Shown piece after piece: positions 45,632-54,788 of a DNA stretch of 64,000 nt. A program made the translations under genes and the position numbers. This stretch comes from Martelella mediterranea (GTDB lineage: Bacteria > Pseudomonadota > Alphaproteobacteria > Rhizobiales > Rhizobiaceae). The stretch spans positions 62,001 through 126,000 of the forward strand of contig PVUG01000006.1 of the NCBI GenBank assembly GCA_003001975.1. Reading direction: 5' to 3'. Under the pieces are notes generated by a model that ran no database searches, was not told the DNA's origin, and was given only the letters and a program-made list of their open reading frames with translations. Every line of letters starts with the position of its first letter. The first letter of the stretch is position 1.

Positions 45632-47698
45632 TTAATCCAGCAAACCGCGCCCGCGCAGCATTGCATCCGGCGTGGGCATCTTGCCCCTGAATGCGCGGTA
45701 GGCCGCTTCCGCACGAATTGATCCGCCCTTGGAGAGGATGTTGTCGAGCAGTTGCCGGGCGGTTTCGGGATCGAAGGCGTTTCCGGTTTCCTCGAACGCC
45801 TCGAAGGCGTCGGCATCGAGCACTTCCGCCCACATGTAGGAATAATAGCCGGCGGCATAGCCGTCGCCTGAGAATATATGCAGGAAATGCGGTATTGCGT
45901 GGCGCATGGCGATCGCCTTCGGCATGCCGATCGCGTTCAGCACGCCATCCTGGAAGGCAACCGGGTCGGCCGGCGGGGTTGTTGCCGTATGCAGGTGCAT
46001 GTCGACGATGGCGGAGGCGGTATATTCAACGGTCGAGAAAGCCTGGTTGAAGTTTGCCGCTTCAAGAACCTTGTCCATCAATGCGTCGGGCATTGCCGCG
46101 CCGGTGCTATAGTGCAGGGCGTAATTGCGCAGGATATCGGGAATCGTCAGCCAGTGTTCGTAAAGCTGTGACGGCAGTTCGACGAAATCCCGGTCGACGC
46201 CGGTCCCCGAAACTGAAGGGTAGGTGACGTCGGAAAGCATGCCGTGCAAGGCATGCCCGAATTCGTGAAACAGCGTGTGCGCATCGTCAAGGGACAGCAG
46301 GGCCGGCTTGCCTTCGGCCGGTTTGGCGAAATTGCAGACATTGATCACGATCGGCAACTCGCCCTGCTGCCCGTTCGGCAGGGGAAGCCTGTGCTGGCTT
46401 TGCAGCGCATTCATCCATGCGCCGGAGCGTTTTGTCGCCCGGTTGAAATAGTCGCCCAGAAAGATGGCGAAGGCTTCGCCGTTTTCGTCGCGGATTTCAT
46501 AGACGCGGACATCGGGATGATAGGCGACGATATCCGGCCGCGCGACGGCCTGAATGCCGAACAGCCGGCCGGCAACGGCAAAGCAGGCTTCCAGAATCCG
46601 CTCAAGCTGAAGGTAGGGTTTCACTTCGCTTTCGGAAAACGAGAATTTGCGGGCGCGGAGCTTTTCGGCGTAATAGCGCCAGTCCCAGGCTTCAATGTCG
46701 TGGTTGGCGCCGTCTTCGGCGACCAGAGACTGCAATTCCTTCTCGTCGTTTCCGGCGGCCTTCACGGCTTTTTCCCAGACATCCATCAGCAGCGTGTCCA
46801 CCGCATCGGCCGTCTTCGCCATGGTGTTGTCGAGCTTCATCGCCGCGAAGTTTTCGTAACCCAGCAGGTTCGCCTTTTCCGCACGCAGGCGCAGCGTTTC
46901 CTTCATCACCGGCCGGTTATCGTGTTCACCGCCGGAAAGACCGCGGGCCGTCCATGCCCGAAAGGCCTTTTCGCGCAGGTCGCGCCGTGCCGAAAGCGTG
47001 AGAAACGGCTCCACGATCGAACGCGAAAGCGTGACGGCATAGGCCTCGGGCCGGCCGCGTTCGGCGGCCGCTGCCGCCATCGCGTCGATGAGGAAATCGG
47101 GAAGGCCCTGCAACTCGTCTTCGGCGGTCAGGAACATGGCCCATTCGCTCTCGTCGGCGAGAACATTCTGCCCGAAATTCGTGCCGAGTTCGGCCAGGCG
47201 TCCGTTGATTTCGGCAAGCCGGGCCTGCTTGTCCGCGGCAAGCTGCGCACCGCTGCGGACAAGACCTTTCCAGTGCCGCTCAAGCACGATCGTCTGTTCC
47301 TCGGTCAGTGCGAGAGACTGCCGTTCCTGCCAGAGCGCATCGATCCGCCGGAACAGCGCCGCGTTGGCGCCAATCGTGGAATAATGGGCCGACAGTTTCG
47401 GCGCGATCTCACGCTCCAGCGCCTGAATGGCGGGGTTGGTGTCGGCCCCGGCGCGGGTGAAGAAAACCGCGGCCACCCGCGACAACGCGTCGCCGGAGAC
47501 TTCCAGCGCCTCGATTGTGTTGGCAAAATCGGGCTTTGCGGCATTTCCGGCAATCGCGTCGATTTCGCGAAGATGGTCGGCCATGGCCCATTCGAAGGCC
47601 GGTGCGAAATCATCCTCCGAAATGCTGTCGAACCGCGGCAGACCCAGTGCCCCGTCCCATGTCGTCAGTGCTGGATTGATGTCGTTTGTGTCTGCCAT
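45632..47698 (-). CDS. M3 family zinc oligopeptidase (Dcp/OpdA-like)
   Basis: 688-residue cytoplasmic metallopeptidase of family M3. The zinc motif HEFGHALHG lies at about residue 478, with NVCNFAKP and FVELPSQLYEHW nearby, as in dipeptidyl carboxypeptidase and oligopeptidase A. The ATG at 47698 (MADTNDINPAL) has CAGGACTGACGG upstream; the long open frame beyond it overlaps the MarR gene and has no family match. It degrades small peptides. Divergent from the MarR regulator over 168 bases. Confidence 0.93.
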   Translation of the reverse strand: MADTNDINPALTTWDGALGLPRFDSISEDDFAPAFEWAMADHLREIDAIAGNAAKPDFANTIEALEVSGDALSRVAAVFFTRAGADTNPAIQALEREIAPKLSAHYSTIGANAALFRRIDALWQERQSLALTEEQTIVLERHWKGLVRSGAQLAADKQARLAEINGRLAELGTNFGQNVLADESEWAMFLTAEDELQGLPDFLIDAMAAAAAERGRPEAYAVTLSRSIVEPFLTLSARRDLREKAFRAWTARGLSGGEHDNRPVMKETLRLRAEKANLLGYENFAAMKLDNTMAKTADAVDTLLMDVWEKAVKAAGNDEKELQSLVAEDGANHDIEAWDWRYYAEKLRARKFSFSESEVKPYLQLERILEACFAVAGRLFGIQAVARPDIVAYHPDVRVYEIRDENGEAFAIFLGDYFNRATKRSGAWMNALQSQHRLPLPNGQQGELPIVINVCNFAKPAEGKPALLSLDDAHTLFHEFGHALHGMLSDVTYPSVSGTGVDRDFVELPSQLYEHWLTIPDILRNYALHYSTGAAMPDALMDKVLEAANFNQAFSTVEYTASAIVDMHLHTATTPPADPVAFQDGVLNAIGMPKAIAMRHAIPHFLHIFSGDGYAAGYYSYMWAEVLDADAFEAFEETGNAFDPETARQLLDNILSKGGSIRAEAAYRAFRGKMPTPDAMLRGRGLLD

Positions 47699-47827
47699 TG
47701 CCGTCAGTCCTGTCTTGTCATGCCTTCTTGGCCGCAAACTGCGGCCATTCGATGTGTGGGACATCAAAGCACGCATGGCAAGGGGGCTTGATGGCAAGGG
47801 GGGCTTGATGAGCGTCAGCCAAAATAG

Positions 47828-47840
47828 TAAGCAATGCTTA
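47828..47840. promoter_or_regulatory. Candidate MarR operator
   Basis: TAAGCA-A-TGCTTA is a perfect palindrome, 26 bases before the MarR start. MarR proteins typically bind such sites in their own promoter, so it should govern marR and the MFS gene, and possibly the divergent peptidase. Confidence 0.5.
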
Positions 47841-47866
47841 TTAAATATCAATTGTCCGGGTTCTGA

Positions 47867-48316
47867 ATGAAAAACGAGATCAGTACCGATCGGCTGGGCT
47901 TTCTGCTGACCGATGTGACACGGCTGTTCCGCGCCGCCTTTGAGCGCCGGATCGGGCAGGCCGGTCTCGGCGTCACGCCGGGAGAGGCGCGCACGCTGGC
48001 GCGCACCGCTGCCCGCAACGGCGCAAGACAAGGCGAAATTGCCGAGGAACTCGGCATAGAGCCGATGACGCTGTCGCGCTATCTCGACCGGCTGGAAAAG
48101 GCGGGACTGATCGAGCGGCGTGCCGACCCGCGCGACGGCCGGGCAAAGTGCATTCACACCACCGGCCGTGCCGATGCCGTTCTTGCGGCGATCCTGCAAC
48201 ACTCCGATGAGCTGGTCGCGCAGGTCGAAGAGGGGCTTTCCGGCCCGCAAAAGGAAACGCTGCGCGTTGCGCTGAAGACCATGCGCGGTAATTTTATCAG
48301 GCTTTCGCAGGAATGA
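47867..48316 (+). CDS. MarR family transcriptional regulator
   Basis: 149-residue winged-helix regulator. The recognition part is RQGEIAEELGIEPMTLSRYLDRLEKAGLIERR (in part ELGIEPMTLSRYLDRLE) near residues 55-85, followed by the wing RRADPRDGRAK. ATGA overlap with the Bcr/CflA exporter gene makes a repressor-exporter pair. Ligand unknown. Confidence 0.92.
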   Translation: MKNEISTDRLGFLLTDVTRLFRAAFERRIGQAGLGVTPGEARTLARTAARNGARQGEIAEELGIEPMTLSRYLDRLEKAGLIERRADPRDGRAKCIHTTGRADAVLAAILQHSDELVAQVEEGLSGPQKETLRVALKTMRGNFIRLSQE

Positions 48317-49584
48317 GCATGTCCGGGAATACCGCATTGTCGACAACGCCGATGAGCGAAAGCCGCACCAGTCTTATCGGTGCAATGATGACCATGCTCG
48401 GGCCGTTCTCGCTGTCGATCTACACACCGGCCATGCCGGCGCTCGCGATTGCCTTCAATACGACCGACGCCGCGATAAAACTCTCGCTTTCGGTATTTTT
48501 CGGCGGTTTTGCCTTTGCCATGCTGGTGGCCGGTCCGCTGGCCGATGCCTTCGGCCGCCGCAAGACCGCGATCGGCTTTCTCGGCATCTATATGGCGGGA
48601 AGCCTGCTGGCGGTGTTCGCCGGGGATGTGAACGCGCTGCTGCTGGGCCGGCTGGTTCAGGGCATCGGGGCCTCGGCCGGGCTGACCGTCGGGCGCGCCA
48701 TTGTGCGCGATCAGTTTACCGGGGAGCCGGCGGCGCGGATCATGAACATGATCGGCATTGTTCTGGCTGTCGGGCCGGCGGTGGCGCCGACGGTTGGCGG
48801 CGTCATTCTTGCTGTTTTCGACTGGAAGGCGATCTTTCTGACGATGGCAGGCTTTGGCGCGACCATTGCGGTGATCCTCATCACCATGATGGCCGAAACC
48901 GTTCAGCCGGACCGGCGCAAGGCCAGCCCCTTGCCGCTTCTGACCGCCTATTGGCAACTGGTTACGAGCGCGCGTTTCATGGCCGCCTCGCTGCTGATTG
49001 CCTCTTCGGTGGGCACGCTTTATGCGCTGGCCTCCATCCTGCCTTTTGTTCTGATCAAGGTTGCAGGCCTCACCCCTTCGCAATATGGCGTAGGCATGCT
49101 GATGCAGACGGGGCTCTATTTTTCCGGCTCCGTGGTCTTCCGCTTTGCTCTCGGGCGGTTCTCGTCGCGTTCGCTGGTCCGCATCGGCCTGCTGTTCATC
49201 GCGCTGGGCGCGGCGGCGACCGCTGTCTCCGTCGAGTTTCTGCCGATCAGCTATCTTTCCGTGATGCTGCCGGTTGGCAGTTTCGCCTTCGGCATTGCCT
49301 TTGTCATGCCCTACACGATGAACGCGGCCCTGTTGCCGTTTCCCGCCATCGCCGGTTCTGCCTCCGCGCTGATGGGCTTCATGCAGATGGGGTCCGGTCT
49401 TCTCACCGGCGTCATCGCCGCGGCCATCGGTTCACCCGTGCTGGCGCTTCAGTTCATCGTGCCGGCCATGGGCGCAATCGCGGTCTGCTGCTATTTCTGG
49501 CTGCGCACTGTCGAAAAGCCCGAGCTCGACACGGGCCATGAACAGGTCGGTGAGGCAAGCGTGTCGTCCGATCCGGTTGCCTGA
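48313..49584 (+). CDS. Bcr/CflA family MFS drug exporter
   Basis: 423-residue inner-membrane exporter with twelve TM segments. The DHA1 motif A is GPLADAFGRRKT, motif B RLVQGIGASAGLTVGRAIVRD (in part), and motif C GPAVAPTVGGVI. The pattern is that of Bcr/CflA multidrug exporters. The start overlaps the marR stop, so both are controlled together. Substrate unknown. Confidence 0.93.
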   Translation: MSMSGNTALSTTPMSESRTSLIGAMMTMLGPFSLSIYTPAMPALAIAFNTTDAAIKLSLSVFFGGFAFAMLVAGPLADAFGRRKTAIGFLGIYMAGSLLAVFAGDVNALLLGRLVQGIGASAGLTVGRAIVRDQFTGEPAARIMNMIGIVLAVGPAVAPTVGGVILAVFDWKAIFLTMAGFGATIAVILITMMAETVQPDRRKASPLPLLTAYWQLVTSARFMAASLLIASSVGTLYALASILPFVLIKVAGLTPSQYGVGMLMQTGLYFSGSVVFRFALGRFSSRSLVRIGLLFIALGAAATAVSVEFLPISYLSVMLPVGSFAFGIAFVMPYTMNAALLPFPAIAGSASALMGFMQMGSGLLTGVIAAAIGSPVLALQFIVPAMGAIAVCCYFWLRTVEKPELDTGHEQVGEASVSSDPVA

Positions 49585-49636
49585 CATGTTTTGACACGGT
49601 AAGGTTGCTCTATTCCGACAGGCATATGAGGACAGG

Positions 49637-50341
49637 GTGCTTCGCAATTCCGTATCTTTCATCCGGAGCAATCTCTGGTTCTTTGCCCTTGTCGTCGTGG
49701 TCGAATCCGTCCTGCCATGGGTCATCGACTTTTCACGCGTGGCGGCAATCCTGCTGTCCGGTGTGGTGCTGGTCGCCGATTTTGTGATTGCCTATCTGAT
49801 TTACCGCCGGCTTTTGCGCCGCACCCCGCTCAACCCGTTTCGCAAGGGAGCAGGGATCATACCCGGTGAGGCTGTCGGATTTTCGCTCCGCAGCCTGGCA
49901 ATTGAGCTCATTTCCTTTGCGCTGCCGCTTTTTGTGCTGTTGCTTGTAAGGCTGCTGCCGGCCCCTTCGGTTGCAGGCAGCATCGTGCTTTCAATTGTCG
50001 GCGCCCTGGCCGGCGCTGCGTTCGGCGCCTTGGTGACCGCCTGTTTCGGCACCTGGTTGCCGGCCTATGTCTATGGCCGCAATCCGGAGTTTGCTTCTGT
50101 GCTTAAACGCTGGCGGGCAAGTTTTAAAATTCTGGCGCTGCGACTGGTGATCCTCGATGTCTCCCTTGCCGTCTTCGGGCTTTTGCTGGGCGGGATCGTC
50201 CTCGCGCTGCCGTCATCCGGGATGATCTGGTTCTACCGCATCGTCTCCACACCGCTCGAAACGGCGACCAGTCTGTTTGCCACCGTCTACGTCGCCATCG
50301 CGCTCTGCCAGACCTATCTGACCCTCGAAGAGATCGTATAG
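49637..50341 (+). CDS. Hypothetical membrane protein
   Basis: 234-residue protein that I cannot place in a family. It has about six hydrophobic segments, starting with NLWFFALVVVVESVLPWVI (in part) and ending in VYVAIALCQTYLTLE. The start is GTG at 49637 with GAGG eight bases upstream. A YciC/DUF-type integral membrane protein is possible. It lies alone between the MFS gene and convergent argG. Confidence 0.65.
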   Translation: MLRNSVSFIRSNLWFFALVVVVESVLPWVIDFSRVAAILLSGVVLVADFVIAYLIYRRLLRRTPLNPFRKGAGIIPGEAVGFSLRSLAIELISFALPLFVLLLVRLLPAPSVAGSIVLSIVGALAGAAFGALVTACFGTWLPAYVYGRNPEFASVLKRWRASFKILALRLVILDVSLAVFGLLLGGIVLALPSSGMIWFYRIVSTPLETATSLFATVYVAIALCQTYLTLEEIV

Positions 50342-50356
50342 GGGCCGGAACAGAAA

Positions 50357-50382
50357 AAGGCGGAGCCCGAAGGCCCCGCCTT
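50357..50382 (-). terminator. Intrinsic terminator of argG
   Basis: AAGGCGG-A-GCC, loop CGAA, and GGC-C-CCGCCTT pair to form a ten-pair stem with one mismatch. On the minus strand it is followed by CTTTTTCTG, a U tract, 27 bases past the argG stop. It also serves the convergent membrane protein gene in part. Confidence 0.8.
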
Positions 50383-50409
50383 GTCTGCAGTCTAAATCGT
50401 GAAGGCCGA

Positions 50410-51630
<1,221 letters not shown>

Positions 51631-51914
51631 GTGTTGTTCAAGTCCATCTGCTGTTTGGCATGTTTCGTGCCGTTTTAGCGGCTTTACCGCGCCACGCAAG
51701 GAAAACCCGTGTTCTGCGCGACTTTCGTCTCTCTGCCGGGCAATTTTGCCGATTGACAGGACCTGCCAACTCGAAAACAGTCTTGTCTGGGTGCACGGAT
51801 GCTTCGGACGGGATCGGCCGTGCGTGAAATGATGAGATCGAATGGCTGATTTGCGGCCGCAATTCGGCGGTATTGTCATGAAAACTGCCGCAAAAACGCA
51901 ATGGGAGGAAGACC

Positions 51915-52799
51915 ATGAGCCAGAAAAACGCGCCGCATCCTGCGCTGCAAGCGGGAAATTCCGCCGTTATCACCGGTGGCGCTTCGGGCATCGGGTTCGC
52001 CGCGGCGAAAGCTTTCATCGCTCTGGGCATGAATGTGATGATTGCCGACATGAAAAGCGAGAAGCTTAAGGTGGCGGGCGCCGAACTGGCGGCGTTGGCC
52101 GAGAAAAAGGGCGTGAAGGCGCTGGCGCATGCAGCCGACGTCTCCGACCTTTCGGCGCTGGAAGAGCTGGAATGTGCGGCAACCCAGGCCTTCGGCAAGG
52201 TCAATGTGCTGATGAACAATGCCGGCATCCAGCCCGAAACCGGCATTCTGGGCAAGCAGATAGCATGGGACCGGATCATCGATGTCAATCTGCTTGGCGT
52301 TATCTACGGTACGCGGATTTTTACGCCCGGCATGATCAAGCACGGCGAACCGGCGCTGATCATCAATACCGGGTCGAAACAGGGCATCACCACGCCGCCC
52401 GGCAACCCGGCCTATAATGTTTCCAAGGCCGGCGTGAAGGCTTTCACCGAAGCATTGCAGCATGATCTGAGAAACCGGGAAAACTGCAAGGTCGAGGCGC
52501 ATCTGCTGATCCCCGGCTTCGTGTTCACCCCGCTGACGGCGGGCGGGCGCACGGAAAAGCCGGAAGGCGCCTGGACGCCGGAGCAGACCGTCGATTTCAT
52601 GCTGAAAAGCCTTGAGGCAGGCGATTTCTATATTCTCTGCCCCGATGGCGAAGTGGACCGTGAGACCGACGAAAAACGGATGATCTGGGCCATGGGCGAC
52701 ATCGTCGAAAACCGTCCGCCGCTGTCGCGCTGGCATCCGGATTATTACCATGCCTTCCTCGATTTTCTCTCGGGAACGCCTAAAGATCTGAAAGACTGA
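51915..52799 (+). CDS. SDR family oxidoreductase
   Basis: 294-residue classical SDR. Cofactor motif [10 protein letters not shown] near residue 20, NNAGIQP, and the catalytic pair in NTGSKQGIT and YNVSK. It is longer than most SDRs at the C-terminus ([13 protein letters not shown]). GGAGG lies before the ATG. Substrate unknown. The TfoX-like gene begins four bases after its stop, so they form an operon. Confidence 0.9.
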   Translation: MSQKNAPHPALQAGNSAVITGGASGIGFAAAKAFIALGMNVMIADMKSEKLKVAGAELAALAEKKGVKALAHAADVSDLSALEELECAATQAFGKVNVLMNNAGIQPETGILGKQIAWDRIIDVNLLGVIYGTRIFTPGMIKHGEPALIINTGSKQGITTPPGNPAYNVSKAGVKAFTEALQHDLRNRENCKVEAHLLIPGFVFTPLTAGGRTEKPEGAWTPEQTVDFMLKSLEAGDFYILCPDGEVDRETDEKRMIWAMGDIVENRPPLSRWHPDYYHAFLDFLSGTPKDLKD

Positions 52800-52803
52800 A
52801 ATC

Positions 52804-53148
52804 ATGGCGATCGATGAGGCGCTTGCCGCCCGCCTGCGCCATCGGCTCGAGGGGCTGGAGGGCGTCAGCGAGAAAAAGATGTTCGGCGGCCTCTGCTTCA
52901 TGGTCAACGGCCACATGGTCGCAGCCGCAAGCCGCAGCAAGGCCGGCGAAGGGCGCTTTCTGTTCCGCGTCGGCAAGAACAACGCCGAGGCGGCCGCCCG
53001 TCTTGGCAAGCCGGAACCGATGATCCATGGCGGGCGCAGGATGAGCGGCTTTTACTATCTCGACGCCGATGACTGCGCCGATCCGATATTTGATGAATGG
53101 GTGTCGATCGCGCTGGAAAACGCCTTCTCGCTGCCGCCGAAGGCGTAA
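52804..53148 (+). CDS. TfoX/Sxy N-terminal domain protein
   Basis: 114-residue small protein matching the TfoX_N domain (EKKMFGGLCFMVNGHMVAAA). It lacks the C-terminal domain of the competence regulator Sxy/TfoX, so the regulatory role in competence is not implied. Similar stand-alone proteins are widespread in alphaproteobacteria and of unknown function. Confidence 0.86.
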   Translation: MAIDEALAARLRHRLEGLEGVSEKKMFGGLCFMVNGHMVAAASRSKAGEGRFLFRVGKNNAEAAARLGKPEPMIHGGRRMSGFYYLDADDCADPIFDEWVSIALENAFSLPPKA

Positions 53149-53256
53149 AACGGCAGGGTTGAACAGCGTGTCCCGCCCGCAGGCTTGTCTTCACCGTTTC
53201 CGCCGACCATATTGCCGCCATCGCTGACGCCAATCTTTCGAAGGAGTGCAGACCCC

Positions 53257-53889
53257 ATGTATACCGGCATCGTTCAGGCCGTCCGTCCGCTCGCTGATGT
53301 CAGTGTTTATTCCGGCGGCAAGACCTTCACCGTCACGTTCACGGATCAGCTCCTCGCCGATCTGAAACTTGGCGCCAGCGTCAATATCGAGGGCACCTGC
53401 CTTTCGGTCACCGGCATTGCCGGCGATCACGTCACCTTCGATGCGATGAACGCGACGCTGGAGCGCACCAATCTGGGCGCGCTGGAAGCGGGGCAGAATG
53501 TCAATGTCGAACGCTCGGCCAAAATGACGGACGAAAACGGCGGGCACCCGATTGCCGGCCATGTGGCGACGACGGCTGCGCTGGAAGAGATCCGTGTGGC
53601 CGATGACGGCGCCTATATCCGCTTTCGCGTGCCGGAGGACTGGGCGAAATATATCTTTCCGCGCGGCTTTCTGGCGGTCAATGGCTGCAGCCTGACGGTG
53701 GCCGAGGTGGAGGAAAACCTGTTCACCATCAACCTCATTCCCGAGACCCTGCGCCAGACGACATTTCCCCGCTACAAGGCCGGCGACAGGCTGAACATCG
53801 AAGTGGACCACCAGACCATGGTGCTGGTCGACGTGATCGAGCGTACGGTGGCGCGTGTGATGCCGGGACTGGCGGAAAAAGGCCGCTGA
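53257..53889 (+). CDS. ribE: Riboflavin synthase (alpha chain)
   Basis: 210-residue enzyme turning two 6,7-dimethyl-8-ribityllumazines into riboflavin. It has two lumazine-binding repeats, the first starting MYTGIVQAV and including VNIEGTCLSV, the second with VAVNGCSLTV-like FLAVNGCSLTVAEV near residue 145 and LIPETLRQTTF. The ATG at 53257 with AAGGAG upstream is preferred over an earlier in-frame start. No FMN riboswitch is seen and other rib genes are absent here. Confidence 0.95.
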   Translation: MYTGIVQAVRPLADVSVYSGGKTFTVTFTDQLLADLKLGASVNIEGTCLSVTGIAGDHVTFDAMNATLERTNLGALEAGQNVNVERSAKMTDENGGHPIAGHVATTAALEEIRVADDGAYIRFRVPEDWAKYIFPRGFLAVNGCSLTVAEVEENLFTINLIPETLRQTTFPRYKAGDRLNIEVDHQTMVLVDVIERTVARVMPGLAEKGR

Positions 53890-53895
53890 ATAAAA

Positions 53896-53918
53896 AAGCC
53901 CGGCGCATGGCCGGGCTT
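53896..53918. terminator. Bidirectional terminator between ribE and sodB
   Basis: AAGCCCGGC (53896-53904) and GCCGGGCTT (53910-53918) form a nine-base stem. On the minus strand a run of six T follows, a good terminator for sodB; on the plus strand CTTTC is weaker. The genes converge on it. Confidence 0.82.
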
Positions 53919-53944
53919 TCGACAACTGCAAAAAGGCTTCAGCC

Positions 53945-54547
53945 TTACTTCGTGGCGCCTTCGTAGAGCTCCAGGACATAGTCCCAGTTGATCAGGCTGT
54001 CGACGAAAGCTTCCAGATATTTCGGGCGCGCGTTGCGGTAGTCGATGTAGTAGGAGTGTTCCCACACGTCGACGCCGAGGATCGGCTTGGCGCCATGGAC
54101 GACCGGGTTTTCGCCGTTCGGTGTCTTCATGATTTCAAGCTTGCCGTCCTTGACGGTGAGCCATGCCCAGCCCGAGCCGAACTGGCCGACGCCGGCAGCG
54201 ATGAAATCGGCCTTGAACTTGTCGTAACCGCCGAGATCGGAGGAAATCGCGCTTTCGAGCGCGCCCGGCAGCTTGGTGCCGCCGCCGTCCTTCTTCATCC
54301 ACTTCCAGAAATGGGTGTGGTTGAAGTGCTGTGCGGCGTTGTTGAAGAGCGGCTGGTTGGAACCGTAGGCCTTGACCATGACATCCTCGACCGAAAGGTT
54401 GCCGAGGCCGGCTTCTTCCGCCAGCTTGTTGCCGGTGGTCACATAGGTGTTGTGGTGCTTGTCATGGTGAAACTCGAGCGTCTCGGCCGACATGTAGGGG
54501 GCGAGCGCGTCATAAGCGTAAGGCAGTTCAGGAAGTTCAAAAGCCAT
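53945..54547 (-). CDS. sodB: Superoxide dismutase, Fe type
   Basis: 200-residue Fe/Mn superoxide dismutase. Metal ligands lie in FHHDKHHNTY (His27), NHTHFW, and DVWEHSYYIDY; AAQHFNHTHFW with the glutamine is typical of iron enzymes. The ATG at 54547 (MAFELPELP) has AGGAG eight bases upstream; an upstream TTG at 54553 is too close to it. Cytoplasmic defence against superoxide. Monocistronic, with a terminator on its downstream side. Confidence 0.96.
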   Translation of the reverse strand: MAFELPELPYAYDALAPYMSAETLEFHHDKHHNTYVTTGNKLAEEAGLGNLSVEDVMVKAYGSNQPLFNNAAQHFNHTHFWKWMKKDGGGTKLPGALESAISSDLGGYDKFKADFIAAGVGQFGSGWAWLTVKDGKLEIMKTPNGENPVVHGAKPILGVDVWEHSYYIDYRNARPKYLEAFVDSLINWDYVLELYEGATK

Positions 54548-54748
54548 CTTCAATACTCCTTTTTTGTAGCCTGAGGCTGAAATCTTTCTGTGCGATAGAT
54601 AGTGATGCCGCGCCTTCAGGACAACCTGAAAATTATCAAAACTATCGCGCAGCGCATCGGAACAATCTTCGCTGTGTTCGCGTTTGCCGACATTTTCCGC
54701 CGTATGTCACGCGGGATCAAGCCTCGATTGTTTTTCTTTACGCAAGAC

Positions 54749-54787
54749 GCGGCAGCGGATGGTTTGTTCCGTTGCCGCGGCTGTTTT
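54749..54787 (+). terminator. Orphan plus-strand terminator-like hairpin
   Basis: GCGGCAGCGGA (54749-54759) and TCCGTTGCCGC (54768-54778) pair over eleven bases with one G-U, and GGCTGTTTTTT follows within nine bases on the plus strand. No plus-strand gene ends here: sodB and the quinoprotein dehydrogenase both read leftward. It could mark the end of a small RNA or simply be a chance stem. Confidence 0.45.
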
Positions 54788-54788
54788 T

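Noticed and set aside
46244-47791. 515-codon plus-strand open frame
   Set aside because: Antisense to the M3 peptidase, which has its zinc motif and family length.
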